Shown here piece after piece: positions 16,193 through 24,261 of a stretch of 64,000 nt of DNA. Position 1 is the stretch's first letter. Each line of letters opens with the position of its first letter. The DNA is taken from the NCBI GenBank assembly GCA_000720995.1, contig JOEL01000032.1:1-64000 (forward strand), written 5' to 3'. The notes beneath the pieces were generated by a model that saw only the letters and a program-made list of their open reading frames with translations, was not told where the DNA came from and did not search any database. The position numbers and the translations under genes were made by a program. This stretch comes from Streptomyces celluloflavus. Lineage in GTDB: Bacteria; Actinomycetota; Actinomycetes; Streptomycetales; Streptomycetaceae.

Positions 16193-17643
16193 CAGAGCCT
16201 CCCCGCAGCCGGCGTACTGGGATCAGTGAGCTGGCTGTGGGCGTCGATGGCCACACCCGGCACCTGCTGGGCCAACTGCGGGCCCTTGGACCACCAGGAG
16301 AGCGGGTCGATGGATCCATCGGCTCTCATGGCCCCGCGCAGGGACGTCTTGACAGCTTCGGGCGTGAGGCCGCTGTCGAGAACCTTGGTGAGGCCCTTGC
16401 TGAGCCCCGCCTCCTTGAGGCTCGCCCCCGCGACATCCTGGACGTGGCTGGTCCACGCCAGCTTCATGCGGTTGCCGAACCCGGTGGTGGTGAAGACCTC
16501 GCTGCCGTGCACGTACTCCGGACCCCTCCCGAAGACTGACCTGCCCGTCAGGGCCCGGCCGGTGAATCCGGCGTCCCGCAGGGCCTCGATCTTCTTGACC
16601 TTGTCGATGGAGTTGATGGTGCGGCCTTCAATCTGCGCCACTTTCATGGACACCTTGGCCCCCTTCGCCGCGACGGTGCCGAACTTCCCGAACGGGATCA
16701 CCCCGATACCGTCGCCCACGAGGTCCATCACCCCTACGTCCGCGCCGCCGAGCTTCGCCGCCCCGTGCGTGGCGAGGGCTCCGAGGGAGGCACCCGCGCT
16801 GGCGAGGGCCAAGGCGCCGGAGAGCGGCGGGCACCACAGGGTGAGCAGTGAGGCGACACCCAGGATGCTGGAGGCGATCGAGAGCCAGTCGCCGATCTCT
16901 TTCAGCAGGTCGGCGTGTTTGGTGCACCATTCTTGGATGCTGTGGCCCATGCGGGTGAAGAAGTCGCCAAGGCTTTCCCAGAACCCCGGGTCAGGTGCGT
17001 TCTCCGTGGCTCGCCGGATGCGGTCGGCGACGCCCCGAGCCTCGTCCTGGTGGTTGCCGAGGAGTTCCTCGGCCTTCTTGACGATCGCCTCCAGCTCGTG
17101 GGTGGCGGAGTCCAGACGGCTGCGGGCGGAGTCGAGGGCCGTGTCCGCCTTGTCCAGACGATCGCTCGCCGCGTCTATCCTCTTCTGCGCGGAGTCCAGG
17201 GCAGCCTGGTCGGTGTAGTAGGCGCCCGCCAGGCGCAGGTCCGGGTTGGCGGCAGCCTCGTTGTACGCCTTGACCGCGTGCTCGCTCTCGGTTTTTCGGG
17301 TGGCCACCGTCTGCTTGGCCGCGGCAGCCTCCGATTCGTACTGACGCCCCTTGGTCTGGTACGAGGAGAGTGCGGTATGCCAGGAGCGGAGCTGGGTGAC
17401 GGCGTCGCGCATGGCATCGCGGCTGTCGCTCACGTACTTCGGCAGATCGCCGACCTTCTCCGCGAACGCCTTCGCCGCGTCGCCCTCCCAGTCGCCGCCG
17501 CCCTTGCCGATGCGGGACAGGACGGCGTGGGCGGAGTCCAGGGAACGCTTGGCCGTGTCGAGCTTGCCGGTGAGGGAGTCGATGGAACCCAGCTCGCCGG
17601 GCGCCGGGTTGAAGCCGAGGGCGGGGAAGTCTCGCGTGGTCAT
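16192..17643 (-). CDS. Large WXG-domain protein, type VII secretion-type substrate
   Basis: 483 residues from ATG 17643. Residues 1-100 form a WXG/LXG-like helical hairpin with the motif GGDWEGDAAKAF (WEG). A long coiled-coil region follows at about 100-220 (SAQKRIDAASDRLDKADTAL). A hydrophobic middle at about 255-320 reads IASSILGVASLLTLWCPPLS. The C-terminal 150 residues (ALRDAGFTGRALTGRSVFGR, SWWSKGPQLAQQV) match no toxin domain I know. It follows the WXG100 gene by 61 bp and is coupled to the next gene. It is probably exported by a chromosomal ESX-like system, since no secretion ATPase is in the window. Confidence 0.75.
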   Translation of the reverse strand: MTTRDFPALGFNPAPGELGSIDSLTGKLDTAKRSLDSAHAVLSRIGKGGGDWEGDAAKAFAEKVGDLPKYVSDSRDAMRDAVTQLRSWHTALSSYQTKGRQYESEAAAAKQTVATRKTESEHAVKAYNEAAANPDLRLAGAYYTDQAALDSAQKRIDAASDRLDKADTALDSARSRLDSATHELEAIVKKAEELLGNHQDEARGVADRIRRATENAPDPGFWESLGDFFTRMGHSIQEWCTKHADLLKEIGDWLSIASSILGVASLLTLWCPPLSGALALASAGASLGALATHGAAKLGGADVGVMDLVGDGIGVIPFGKFGTVAAKGAKVSMKVAQIEGRTINSIDKVKKIEALRDAGFTGRALTGRSVFGRGPEYVHGSEVFTTTGFGNRMKLAWTSHVQDVAGASLKEAGLSKGLTKVLDSGLTPEAVKTSLRGAMRADGSIDPLSWWSKGPQLAQQVPGVAIDAHSQLTDPSTPAAGRL

Positions 17644-17704
17644 GGAGGCACCTGCCGGAGGTCAGAGAGAGGGACGGTTCGGGTGAACGCGAACTGTGCG
17701 GCGC

Positions 17705-18001
17705 CTACTTGGCGTTCTTCGCGAAGGCGTCACGAAGTGCGTGCTCCAACGACTCGTAGTTCTGCTTGACCTGCTTCAGCTTCTCCTCGATCGCCTGGGT
17801 ACCATCGGCGATCTTCTTGATGGCGTTGTCCCAGCTGTCGTGGAACTCGTCGCAGGCGTTGTCCAGGGCCTCCGCTCCCGTCGACTTCGGGCCGGTGTCC
17901 TTCATCGCGCCGAGCGCCTTGCGCATGTTGTCCTGGCTGTCGTGCAGGTCCTTCAGCAGGCGTCCGAGATTGTCCGCCTCGACCTTGAAATAGCCCCCCA
18001 T
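17705..18001 (-). CDS. WXG100-family protein
   Basis: 98 residues from ATG 18001, with GGGGAGGG upstream. It has the usual length and helix-turn-helix hairpin of WXG100/ESAT-6 proteins: MGGYFKVEADNLGRLLKDLH for helix one, a turn around FHDSWDN, where the motif is SWD rather than WxG, and KIADGTQAIEEKLKQVKQNY for helix two. Such proteins form dimers and are exported by type VII systems, often carrying the larger neighbour. It is the first gene of the leftward four-gene group at the right end of the element. Confidence 0.8.
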   Translation of the reverse strand: MGGYFKVEADNLGRLLKDLHDSQDNMRKALGAMKDTGPKSTGAEALDNACDEFHDSWDNAIKKIADGTQAIEEKLKQVKQNYESLEHALRDAFAKNAK

Positions 18002-18115
18002 ACGCCCTCCCCGGCGTTCCCCGTATCTGTGCACAGTCGCCCGACACGCTACCGTCGGATGGATGTTCGGTCGCGCGGGGGTTGTTGGGACTCTGCGGAG
18101 TCGAGCAAGTGGCGG

Positions 18116-18146
18116 GTGTGCCCTCGCAGGGCACACCCAGGGCACA
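18116..18146 (+). repeat. Integrase arm-type site candidate, right end
   Basis: 18127-18146 repeats 317-336 with 19 of 20 bases identical and in the same direction. It also forms a perfect 9-bp inverted repeat with 18116-18124 (gtgtgccct / agggcacac). It lies 109 bp inside the right att core. Confidence 0.5.
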
Positions 18147-18254
18147 ACACACCGAAAAACCGTGCGGACCGGTGAGAACTACCGAGCGTAGTTTTCCCTG
18201 GTCCGCAGGGTTTTCGCGGCGAAGTCGCAGGTCAGCCCCCGCCCCACCCCATTT

Positions 18255-18304
18255 GATCCTCAAGTGGCGCGAGGGGGCGGCGCTGCCGATGGCGTCGTGA
18301 GGGG
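18255..18304 (+). other. Right attachment site (attR)
   Basis: Direct repeat of 170-219, 48 of 50 bases identical. It still encodes ILKWREGAALPMAS and the stop, a free-standing copy of the target gene end. The preceding 100 bp share nothing with the target gene, so the repeat marks the element boundary. It is followed immediately by the XRE-def remnant. Confidence 0.8.
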
Positions 18305-18667
18305 AGCTGTCCGCCACCGGCCCCGCGAAGAGTTCGCCCGGCTCGCCGACGAAGCCCTGAACGCAGGGAAAGCGATCCGGCGACGGTGGTGCGACTACGA
18401 GCAGGCCAAGGCCAGGGAGGGGCAGGCCCGGCGCCCTCCCGCAGCCACACCGGCTCAGCGCAGGCCCGAGCAACCGTACGCGACCGGCTCTGCCCTCGTC
18501 GTTGAGCAGGACGCCGCCCGGCTCCGGTACGACGGTCGCTGTCACCGGCTCACGATGCGACGGCTGAAGGACTGCTGTACACCGCACGGCTGCGGACCGG
18601 TATCGAGCCGATCCCGGTGGAGGAGTACCGCCAGACCGGCCGAGCCTGGGTGTACGACCGCGCCTGA
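18305..18667 (+). pseudogene. Remnant of an XRE regulator fused by deletion to a deformylase tail
   Basis: Bases about 18307-18560 match 11830-12080 of the intact XRE gene (HRPREEFARLADEALNAGKA, PEQPYATGSALVVE). Bases about 18560-18667 match 13125-13227, the end of the deformylase gene (VEEYRQTGRAWVYDRA). About 1.04 kb between these points is missing, and the HTH start is missing too. It is not a copy of the neighbouring DNA, because it diverges at many positions. I read it as the decayed end of an earlier element at the same att site. Confidence 0.8.
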
Positions 18668-18796
18668 CCCTCCTCGCTGTCCCTGCGCAGGCACCGTCCA
18701 ATCCCACGGAACAGGATCTCGACGAGCTGTGGTCGTAGTTCCGCCTCCTCGATCCGTCCCCCAGCGCGGTAGCGGGCCCGAGCGTACGGTGGGTGG

Positions 18797-19264
18797 ATGG
18801 GCCTGACGATGCGTGTGGTCGAGCTGGAGTGCACCGATCCCCTCAAGCTGGGCGAGTTCTGGAGCGCTGTCCTGGAGGCCCCTGTCGGGCCGGGGAAGGA
18901 CGGGGTGAACATCGCCCCGCGCGGTGGGGGAGAGATGCGGCTTTACCTGGTGGAGGAGCGCGCACCGGGGCATCCGCGGAGCCGAACGCGTCTGTGGCTC
19001 AACCCCGTTGAGGGAGCATGGGAGGCGGAGGTAGCCCGACTGACGGGCTTGGGCGCGAGGGTCGTGGAGAAGTACTGGACGAACCGGAGCTGCGGACTGG
19101 CCGTGGTGGTGCTGGCCGATCCCGAGGGCAACGGATTCTGCGTCGAGTCCAGCGACAGGGAAGTCGCTGAGGTCGTGCGGCGCTTCGAAGACCCGTCAGA
19201 TGATCTCGACGGGCTGGGACCCGGGCCCGAGTCCACCGGCTTCGTCGGCATCGATGTCCCCTAG
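18797..19264 (+). CDS. VOC-fold (glyoxalase-like) protein
   Basis: 155 residues from ATG 18797. The start TMRVVELECTDPLKLGEFWS, with SAVLEAPVGPGKDGVNI, is the typical first beta-alpha-beta unit of a Glyoxalase_6/VOC protein, and LAVVVLADPEGNGFCVESSD is the metal-binding C-terminal unit. VOC proteins bind a metal and act on many small substrates, or sequester antibiotics; no substrate can be read here. It lies just outside the element remnant and shows normal codon bias. Confidence 0.8.
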   Translation: MGLTMRVVELECTDPLKLGEFWSAVLEAPVGPGKDGVNIAPRGGGEMRLYLVEERAPGHPRSRTRLWLNPVEGAWEAEVARLTGLGARVVEKYWTNRSCGLAVVVLADPEGNGFCVESSDREVAEVVRRFEDPSDDLDGLGPGPESTGFVGIDVP

Positions 19265-19281
19265 GCAGCCGGCAGCGCCGG

Positions 19282-19662
19282 GTCTGCGGGGGAACCTCAG
19301 AGTACGAACTGAAGGTCGACGGCAAGACGGTCAGCAAGGAGTTCCGTGACTGCTACGGCAAGGGGGGCGAGTCCGCCGGTGACGGCCGCTTCGACGGCTA
19401 GCGTGAGGACAAGACCAAGAAGCCGTGGGCGCTGATGGGAGACAGGGGTGGCAAGGACAATCTTTTTGTCACGATGCAGAGCTATATGCCACCCACCCAG
19501 CTTGCCTTCTCGGTGAACACCCCTTGCTTCCTGCCGCCCGGCACGAAACAGGAGCAGGTATCCGCCCCGGCACCCGACGCCATCGCCGTCGTACCGGAGG
19601 ACCCTCGCCGCGCCCCGGCGGAGCCCACCGGGGCCGCATACCCCGACAGCCCCTTCGGGTAG
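19282..19662 (+). pseudogene. Broken gene for a small exported protein
   Basis: One frame reads VCGGTSEYELKVDGKTVS, EFRDCYGKGG and GDGRFDG, then an in-frame TAG at 19399-19401. It continues as REDKTKKPWALMGDRGGKDN, LFVTMQSYMPPTQLAFSV and NTPCFLPPGTKQEQV to a stop at 19660. The continuous protein-like sequence on both sides of the stop, and the lack of a start or signal peptide, indicate a decayed gene. Family not recognised. Confidence 0.6.
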
Positions 19663-19715
19663 ACCACCCGTGCACCGGTCCCGGACCGCCCCGGAGCCGT
19701 ATGGCACGGACCGCG

Positions 19716-19746
19716 CGGCGGCCATGTCCTCGGGACATGGCCGCCG
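19716..19746. terminator. Convergent-gene terminator hairpin
   Basis: A perfect 14-bp inverted repeat (ggcggccatgtcc core) with a 3-nt loop lies 31 bp beyond the stop of the leftward Rpf-LysM gene. Confidence 0.6.
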
Positions 19747-19777
19747 GTGGGACTGCGGGCGCTGGGCGGTGGCGGGG

Positions 19778-20446
19778 TCAGGCGTGCAGGCGTAGTCGCT
19801 GGCCCGGGTAGATGTGGTCCGGGCCCTCGTCGAGGGTGGGTTTGTTCAGGTCGTACAGGGCCTGGGTGCCGCCCGGGACGGCGGTGCGCTGGGCGATGGT
19901 GGAGAGGCAGTCGCCCGGCTGCACGACGTAGGTGTGGTCGGTGGTGGCGCCGGGTGTGGTGGGGCGGCGGTGGTGCGTACGGGGTGCCGACGGGGACCGG
20001 GGAGCGGTGGTGCCGGCGGTGCTTTTGCCGGTGGTGTTACCGGTGTTGCCGCCGGTACTCGTCGCCTGGGGGGACTTGGCGCTCGGTGCGCCGCGGCGTC
20101 CGCAGACGGGCCACTGCGTCAGACCACGGTCCTGGGCGATGCGTTCGCCGACGGCGATCTGCTGCTCGCGCGAGGCGAGGTCGGCCCGGGGGGCGTAGCG
20201 CTTGCCGCCGTAGGCCCGCCAGGTCGCGGGGGCGATCTGGAGGCCGCCGTGGTAGCCGTTGCCGGTGTTGGTGTGCCAGCGGCCGTTGCTCTCACAGGCG
20301 GCGATGGACTCCCAGTCGACTCCTGGTGGAGCGGATGGTCCGAAGTCCGCCGCAGCGCTGCGGCCGGTGGGGCCGAGGACGCTCAGCAGGGCCAGCAATA
20401 CGGACGCGCTCGTTCCGACGGACCGCTTGGCGAGGGGCGACGACAT
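19778..20446 (-). CDS. Rpf-like transglycosylase with C-terminal LysM domain
   Basis: 222 residues from ATG 20446 (AAGGAG upstream). A signal peptide covers about 1-33 (ASVLLALLSVLGPTGRSAAA). The Rpf/lysozyme-like domain at about 42-120 has VDWESIAACESNGRW with catalytic Glu52, and NGYHGGLQIAPATWRAYGG. A Ser/Thr-rich linker leads to the LysM domain HTYVVQPGDCLSTIA at the end, which binds peptidoglycan. Resuscitation-promoting factors cleave cell wall glycans and support spore germination and growth in Streptomyces. No riboswitch motif was found in the 150 bp upstream. Confidence 0.9.
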   Translation of the reverse strand: MSSPLAKRSVGTSASVLLALLSVLGPTGRSAAADFGPSAPPGVDWESIAACESNGRWHTNTGNGYHGGLQIAPATWRAYGGKRYAPRADLASREQQIAVGERIAQDRGLTQWPVCGRRGAPSAKSPQATSTGGNTGNTTGKSTAGTTAPRSPSAPRTHHRRPTTPGATTDHTYVVQPGDCLSTIAQRTAVPGGTQALYDLNKPTLDEGPDHIYPGQRLRLHA

Positions 20447-20910
20447 GAGACTCCTTCGCTGTGCTCCGGCAACACCGTGGCGCAGTGCTCGCCACGGCCG
20501 ATGGGCACACACCAAGTAACCCGCCAATACGTTTTTCGGCATGTCTGGTGAGTCCGACGGAGCGTGTTTCACTCGGGTGGCCGCATGGATCTGACAGGGC
20601 GTCATGGGCGTGGTAGATGCGTTGACGCGGTGTCAGGGCAAGGTGTCGGTGCGCGGCGTTACGGGACGAACGTCACGGGATGGGCGGTAGGGGGTGCGCG
20701 GTGCGACACGGGGCGGGCGACGGGGATGGAGGCGGGAACGGGGCGACCGGGAACGGAGGACACGGGACGGGCGTTACGCACAGGTCCCCGCAGGTCCCCG
20801 CAGGTCCCCGCAGGTCCCCGCAGGTCCGGGAGCTCGCGTAGGCCCGGAAGCCCCCGCCCGCCCCGCCGACCCCGTAGGCCCCATGCGTCCGTGTCCCCGT
20901 CACACCAGAC
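20447..20910. other. Intergenic region between rpf-like and wecA-like genes
   Basis: 464 bp with no convincing coding sequence. It contains the 10-bp tandem repeat at 20781-20827 and presumably the rpf promoter near 20450-20600. No stem-loop of the c-di-AMP riboswitch type could be recognised. Confidence 0.4.
20781..20827. repeat. Tandem 10-bp repeat
   Basis: The unit caggtccccg occurs four times exactly and then partially (caggtcc). It lies in the gap between two leftward genes. Confidence 0.9.
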
Positions 20911-22101
20911 CTACCGGCCCGGCAGCCCCGCCGCGCGGCGCCGGTAGCGGGGTGGTACCAGCCGCTGTGCCCAGACGGGGGCCCGTGGGGTGAAGCGCGG
21001 CAGCAGGAGCAGGACCAGGCCGACCGCGCTCAGCAGCACGATGACCAGCACTATCCAGATGCTGGCGTTCCGTACGGAGTAGGCGACGGTGCCGAACGCG
21101 AAGAGCGCGGACCAGAAGTACAGGATCAGCACGGTGCGGCTGTGCGAATGGCCGATCTCCAGCAGCCGGTGGTGCAGATGCCCGCGGTCGGCGGCGAACG
21201 GGGACTGGCCGTTCCACGTACGGCGCACGATGGCCAGGATCAGGTCGGCGGCCGGGATCGCGATCACGGTGAGCGGCAGCAGGAGCGGGATGTAGACCGG
21301 AACCATTCCGCGGGTGGCGGCGCGCTCCGAGCCGGCGAACAGCTTGAGCGCGTCCGGGTCCAGCTGGCCCGTCAGGGAGATCGCGCCCGCCGCCAGCACC
21401 AGACCGATCAGCATCGACCCGGAATCGCCCATGAAGATCCGCGCCGGGTGCATGTTGTGCGGCAGGAAGCCCAGGCACATGCCCATCAGGACGACGGAGA
21501 AGAGGGTCGCCGGCGCGGCCTCCTGGATGCCGTAGCCGAACCACATCCGGTACGCGTACAGGAAGAACGCCGCGGCAGCGATGCAGACCATGCCGGAGGC
21601 CAGCCCGTCCAGGCCGTCGACGAAGTTGACGGCGTTGATGGTGATGACGATCAGAGCGACGGTCAGCAGGGTGCCCAGCGGGCGGTTGAGCGAGACGGTG
21701 CCGAGGCCCGGTACCGGGATCCACAGGATCGTCAGCCCCTGGAACACCATCACGCCCGCGGCGATCATCTGGCCGCCCAGTTTCGCCAGTGCGTCCACGC
21801 CCCACTTGTCGTCCAGGACCCCGAGCAGCCAGATCAGCGCGGCGCCGGTGAGCAGTGCGCGGGGTTCGTTGTAGTCCTCGAAGACGCGGCGCAGGCCGGG
21901 GAGATGGGAAGCGACCAGGAATCCCGCGCACAACCCGCCGAACAGGGCGATCCCGCCGAGTCGCGGGGTCGGCTCGCGGTGCACATCACGCGCCCGGATC
22001 TCCGGCATCGCGCCGGCCGCGATCGCGAACTTCCGCACCGGCCCGGTCAGCAGGAAGGTGACCGCAGCGGTGACGCAGAGCGCCAGCAGGTATTCACGCA
22101 C
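20911..22101 (-). CDS. Undecaprenyl-phosphate N-acetylhexosamine-1-phosphate transferase (WecA/TagO/MraY-like)
   Basis: 396 residues from GTG 22101 (GAGG upstream). It moves a sugar-1-phosphate from UDP-sugar to undecaprenyl phosphate, the first membrane step of teichoic acid or other glycopolymer synthesis. About ten or eleven membrane helices are visible. Conserved loops are RDVHREPTPRLGG, LGVLDDKWG, NAVNFVDGLDGLA (the Mg/catalytic Asp loop), PARIFMGDSGSM and the C-terminal HLHHRLLEIGHS, the last typical of WecA/TagO rather than MraY. No glycopolymer operon surrounds it. Confidence 0.9.
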   Translation of the reverse strand: MREYLLALCVTAAVTFLLTGPVRKFAIAAGAMPEIRARDVHREPTPRLGGIALFGGLCAGFLVASHLPGLRRVFEDYNEPRALLTGAALIWLLGVLDDKWGVDALAKLGGQMIAAGVMVFQGLTILWIPVPGLGTVSLNRPLGTLLTVALIVITINAVNFVDGLDGLASGMVCIAAAAFFLYAYRMWFGYGIQEAAPATLFSVVLMGMCLGFLPHNMHPARIFMGDSGSMLIGLVLAAGAISLTGQLDPDALKLFAGSERAATRGMVPVYIPLLLPLTVIAIPAADLILAIVRRTWNGQSPFAADRGHLHHRLLEIGHSHSRTVLILYFWSALFAFGTVAYSVRNASIWIVLVIVLLSAVGLVLLLLPRFTPRAPVWAQRLVPPRYRRRAAGLPGR

Positions 22102-22393
22102 GGGAACCTCGTGGGTGGAGGGTAAGACGGGTAAGTCGGGTGTGCCGGGTCGGCAGGTAAGACGTCGGTCGTACGGGGATGGTTCGTCTGCCGCTCGTGA
22201 TCCGGGGTGACGGTTGGCCCGGAGCGCGGTCGGCAGGGGACGTTCGGTGATCGTGGAGGATACGCCACGGCACTCGCCGGGACGGGGTGTACGACACCGC
22301 GGCCGGCACCGGCGCCACCGGGCCACGCCCTGCCGAGCGGCGTCTCGCGGTGCCTCGCCGGGCATCGGGCGCCGGTCCGGGGCCGGCCCGAGA

Positions 22394-22493
22394 GTCATAC
22401 CTGAGGGTCATCCCCGAGGACATGTCCGGGGGTCATACCTGAGGGTCACTGCGGTGGCATGTCCAGCGGCATACCTGGGGCATGTCCGGCGGC
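22394..22493. repeat. Degenerate 38-bp tandem repeat
   Basis: gtcatacctgagggtca occurs at 22394 and 22432 (period 38), each followed by catgtcc. A shortened third unit (catacctgggg, catgtccggcgg) lies at about 22470-22493. Confidence 0.8.
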
Positions 22494-22566
22494 ACACCTG
22501 CGGATTCCGCACCGACAGGGAACCGGAGGGGACGGGCGAGGGGACAGGCGTGAGGACAGGACAGGG

Positions 22567-22619
22567 GAGGGGACAGTGGGGGAGGGCACCGGTCCGGCGC
22601 CCTCCCCCACTGTCCCCTC
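22567..22619 (-). terminator. Perfect 21-bp hairpin terminator
   Basis: Arms 22567-22587 and 22599-22619 are perfectly complementary over 21 bp with an 11-nt loop. It lies 63 bp after the stop of the leftward DUF4232 gene and is the strongest hairpin in the window. Confidence 0.8.
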
Positions 22620-22681
22620 TTATCCCCTGCCCGCTTTTACGGCGTGCGGCCCCGACGTTCACGGCTGCACGCAGTCGGGCT

Positions 22682-23221
22682 TCACCCCTCGGTGCCCGGG
22701 GTGACGGCGCTGACGGTGAAGACGCCGCCGCACACCCGGAGCCCCTGGGTACGCAGGGTCATCGCGTCCTTGGAGTTGGGCGCGTAGACGTGCACTATCT
22801 TCCCGGTGGTCCAGCACGGGGTGTCGTTGAGGCCCTCGTTGATCGTGCGCAGGGTGGCATGGGCGCTCTTGCCGGGGGCCAGTTCGACCGTCTGCCCCGC
22901 AGCGCCCTCGCGGGTCGCGGGCGCGCCGATCTTCTGTCCGTCACCGGCCAGCAGCGAGACGCCGGGGAAGCCGCGGAGCGAGCAGGTGTTCTTGCCCTTG
23001 TTGGTGAAGACCAGCGGGTAGCGGATGTTCCCGGCGCCCGGGTCGGAGTCGCCGAGGCGCAGGCCCAGGTCCTTGGCCGCGCAGGTGGCGGACGCGGGCT
23101 GCGGGGCGCTGCCGGACTGCGCGGAGGCGGTGCCGGCGGTGACCGCGAGCGCCGTGGCGGCGATCAGCGAGGCGGCGGCGACACGGTGGCCGCGGCGGAA
23201 GGCGCTGCTGGTGAGCGACAT
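22682..23221 (-). CDS. Secreted DUF4232 protein
   Basis: 179 residues from ATG 23221 (GGAGAGAG upstream). A signal peptide runs to about residue 35 (RVAAASLIAATALAVTAGTA, cleavage after ASA). The mature part has the DUF4232 pattern: CAAKDLGLRLGDSDPGAGN, YPLVFTNKGKNTCSLRGFPG, TINEGLNDTPCWTTGKIV and VCGG near the end. The four Cys could form two disulfides. DUF4232 proteins are exported to the Streptomyces cell surface; their function is not known. Confidence 0.85.
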   Translation of the reverse strand: MSLTSSAFRRGHRVAAASLIAATALAVTAGTASAQSGSAPQPASATCAAKDLGLRLGDSDPGAGNIRYPLVFTNKGKNTCSLRGFPGVSLLAGDGQKIGAPATREGAAGQTVELAPGKSAHATLRTINEGLNDTPCWTTGKIVHVYAPNSKDAMTLRTQGLRVCGGVFTVSAVTPGTEG

Positions 23222-23598
23222 CAAGCTCTCTCCATGGGGGTGCGTACGTGCTGTCCGTCGGGTTGTGCGCGCCCAGCTTGATCACCCCCGCTGACGATCG
23301 GCTAACGCTTCACTAACGGGAACGCGGGACCGAGGGGAAACCGGACACGGCACCAACGGAACGCGCCAACACGGGAGTTGACGGCAGGCGCCCGCCCGGG
23401 ATCGGGCGTCATGCGACTACCGCTGATCCGGCACGGTGAGTCCGCGCGTACGCGGCTCGGTCGGGTCGCGGGGGAGCGCGGCTGCCCCGGGCCGACCCCG
23501 TTCCGCGCACCGCCGCCGCGTCACCCGAACGGCCCCGCTGTGGTCGCCGGGCCGGCCACCCGGTCGCACCGTGGGAGGCCACTGACAGGAGGCCCGCC
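23222..23598. other. Intergenic region, no gene seen
   Basis: 377 bp between the divergent DUF4232 and DUF7144 genes. It should hold both promoters. Only weak shadow frames are present. Confidence 0.4.
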
Positions 23599-24261
23599 AT
23601 GGCCGGTACATCCCCCACCCCGGAGACGCCCGGACCCGGACCCGGAATGGGACCCGGACCCGGAACGGGACCCGGACCCGGAACCGGCAGCAGTGCCGAG
23701 CGCGGCAGACACGGCGGCGGCAGGCACGGTGCCGGCCGCCGCGCATGGGCGAGTGGCGGCACGATGTTCGCCGGTGTGCTGATGCTCGTGTACGGCGTGA
23801 TCGCGGTGCTCGTCGGCATCGTGAGCATCGTCGAGACCGACGTGTACGCCCGGGTCGGCACCTACCTCTTCCGGTTCGACATCGCCATCTGGGGATGGAT
23901 CCACCTGATCATCGGCGTCATCGTCGCCCTCACCGGACTCAGCATCCTGCGGCACGTACCCGGGGCGAAAACGGTCGGTGTGGGGATCGTGAGCATCGCG
24001 CTGATCGCCAACTTCTTGTGGCTGCCGTACCAGCCGCTCTGGGCGCTGGTCGCGATCGCGATCGACATCTTCATCATCTGGGCGCTGTGCACCGACCTCG
24101 ATCTGCCCACCGCGGACCGTCCGTCCACCGCGGACCGTCCGCCTACTGCAGAGAGCTCGTCCACTGCCGACCGTCCGCCCACTGCCGAGAGCCCGCCCAC
24201 TGCCGACCGTCCGCCCACCGCCGAGAGCCCGCCCACTGCCGGCGGTCCGCACCCCGGCTGA
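23599..24261 (+). CDS. DUF7144 membrane protein with repeated acidic tail
   Basis: 220 residues from ATG 23599 with AGGAGG upstream. Residues 1-50 are Gly/Pro repeats (GPGPGMGPGPGTGPGPG). Residues about 51-165 form the DUF7144 domain with four membrane helices: GGTMFAGVLMLVYGVIAVLV, IAIWGWIHLIIGVIVALTG, VGVGIVSIALIANFLWLPY and LWALVAIAIDIFIIWALC. The C-terminus is about seven TADRPPTAES-type units encoded by tandem repeats at about 24107-24245. The family is small membrane proteins of unknown role in actinobacteria. Confidence 0.82.
   Translation: MAGTSPTPETPGPGPGMGPGPGTGPGPGTGSSAERGRHGGGRHGAGRRAWASGGTMFAGVLMLVYGVIAVLVGIVSIVETDVYARVGTYLFRFDIAIWGWIHLIIGVIVALTGLSILRHVPGAKTVGVGIVSIALIANFLWLPYQPLWALVAIAIDIFIIWALCTDLDLPTADRPSTADRPPTAESSSTADRPPTAESPPTADRPPTAESPPTAGGPHPG

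Larger units (their letters stand above)
22102..22681. other. Intergenic region with tandem repeats and a strong terminator
   Basis: 580 bp upstream of the WecA-like gene and downstream of the DUF4232 gene. It contains the 38-bp repeats at 22394-22493 and the 21-bp hairpin at 22567-22619. No convincing gene was found. Confidence 0.5.

Noticed and set aside
20447-20600. c-di-AMP riboswitch upstream of the Rpf-like gene
   Set aside because: Such a riboswitch controls some Streptomyces rpf genes, but its conserved sequence blocks were not found here.
20781-20827. Tandem ggtccccg units as iterons related to the GGGGACC cluster
   Set aside because: Head-to-tail 10-bp slippage repeat outside the element. 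The shared letters are likely chance.
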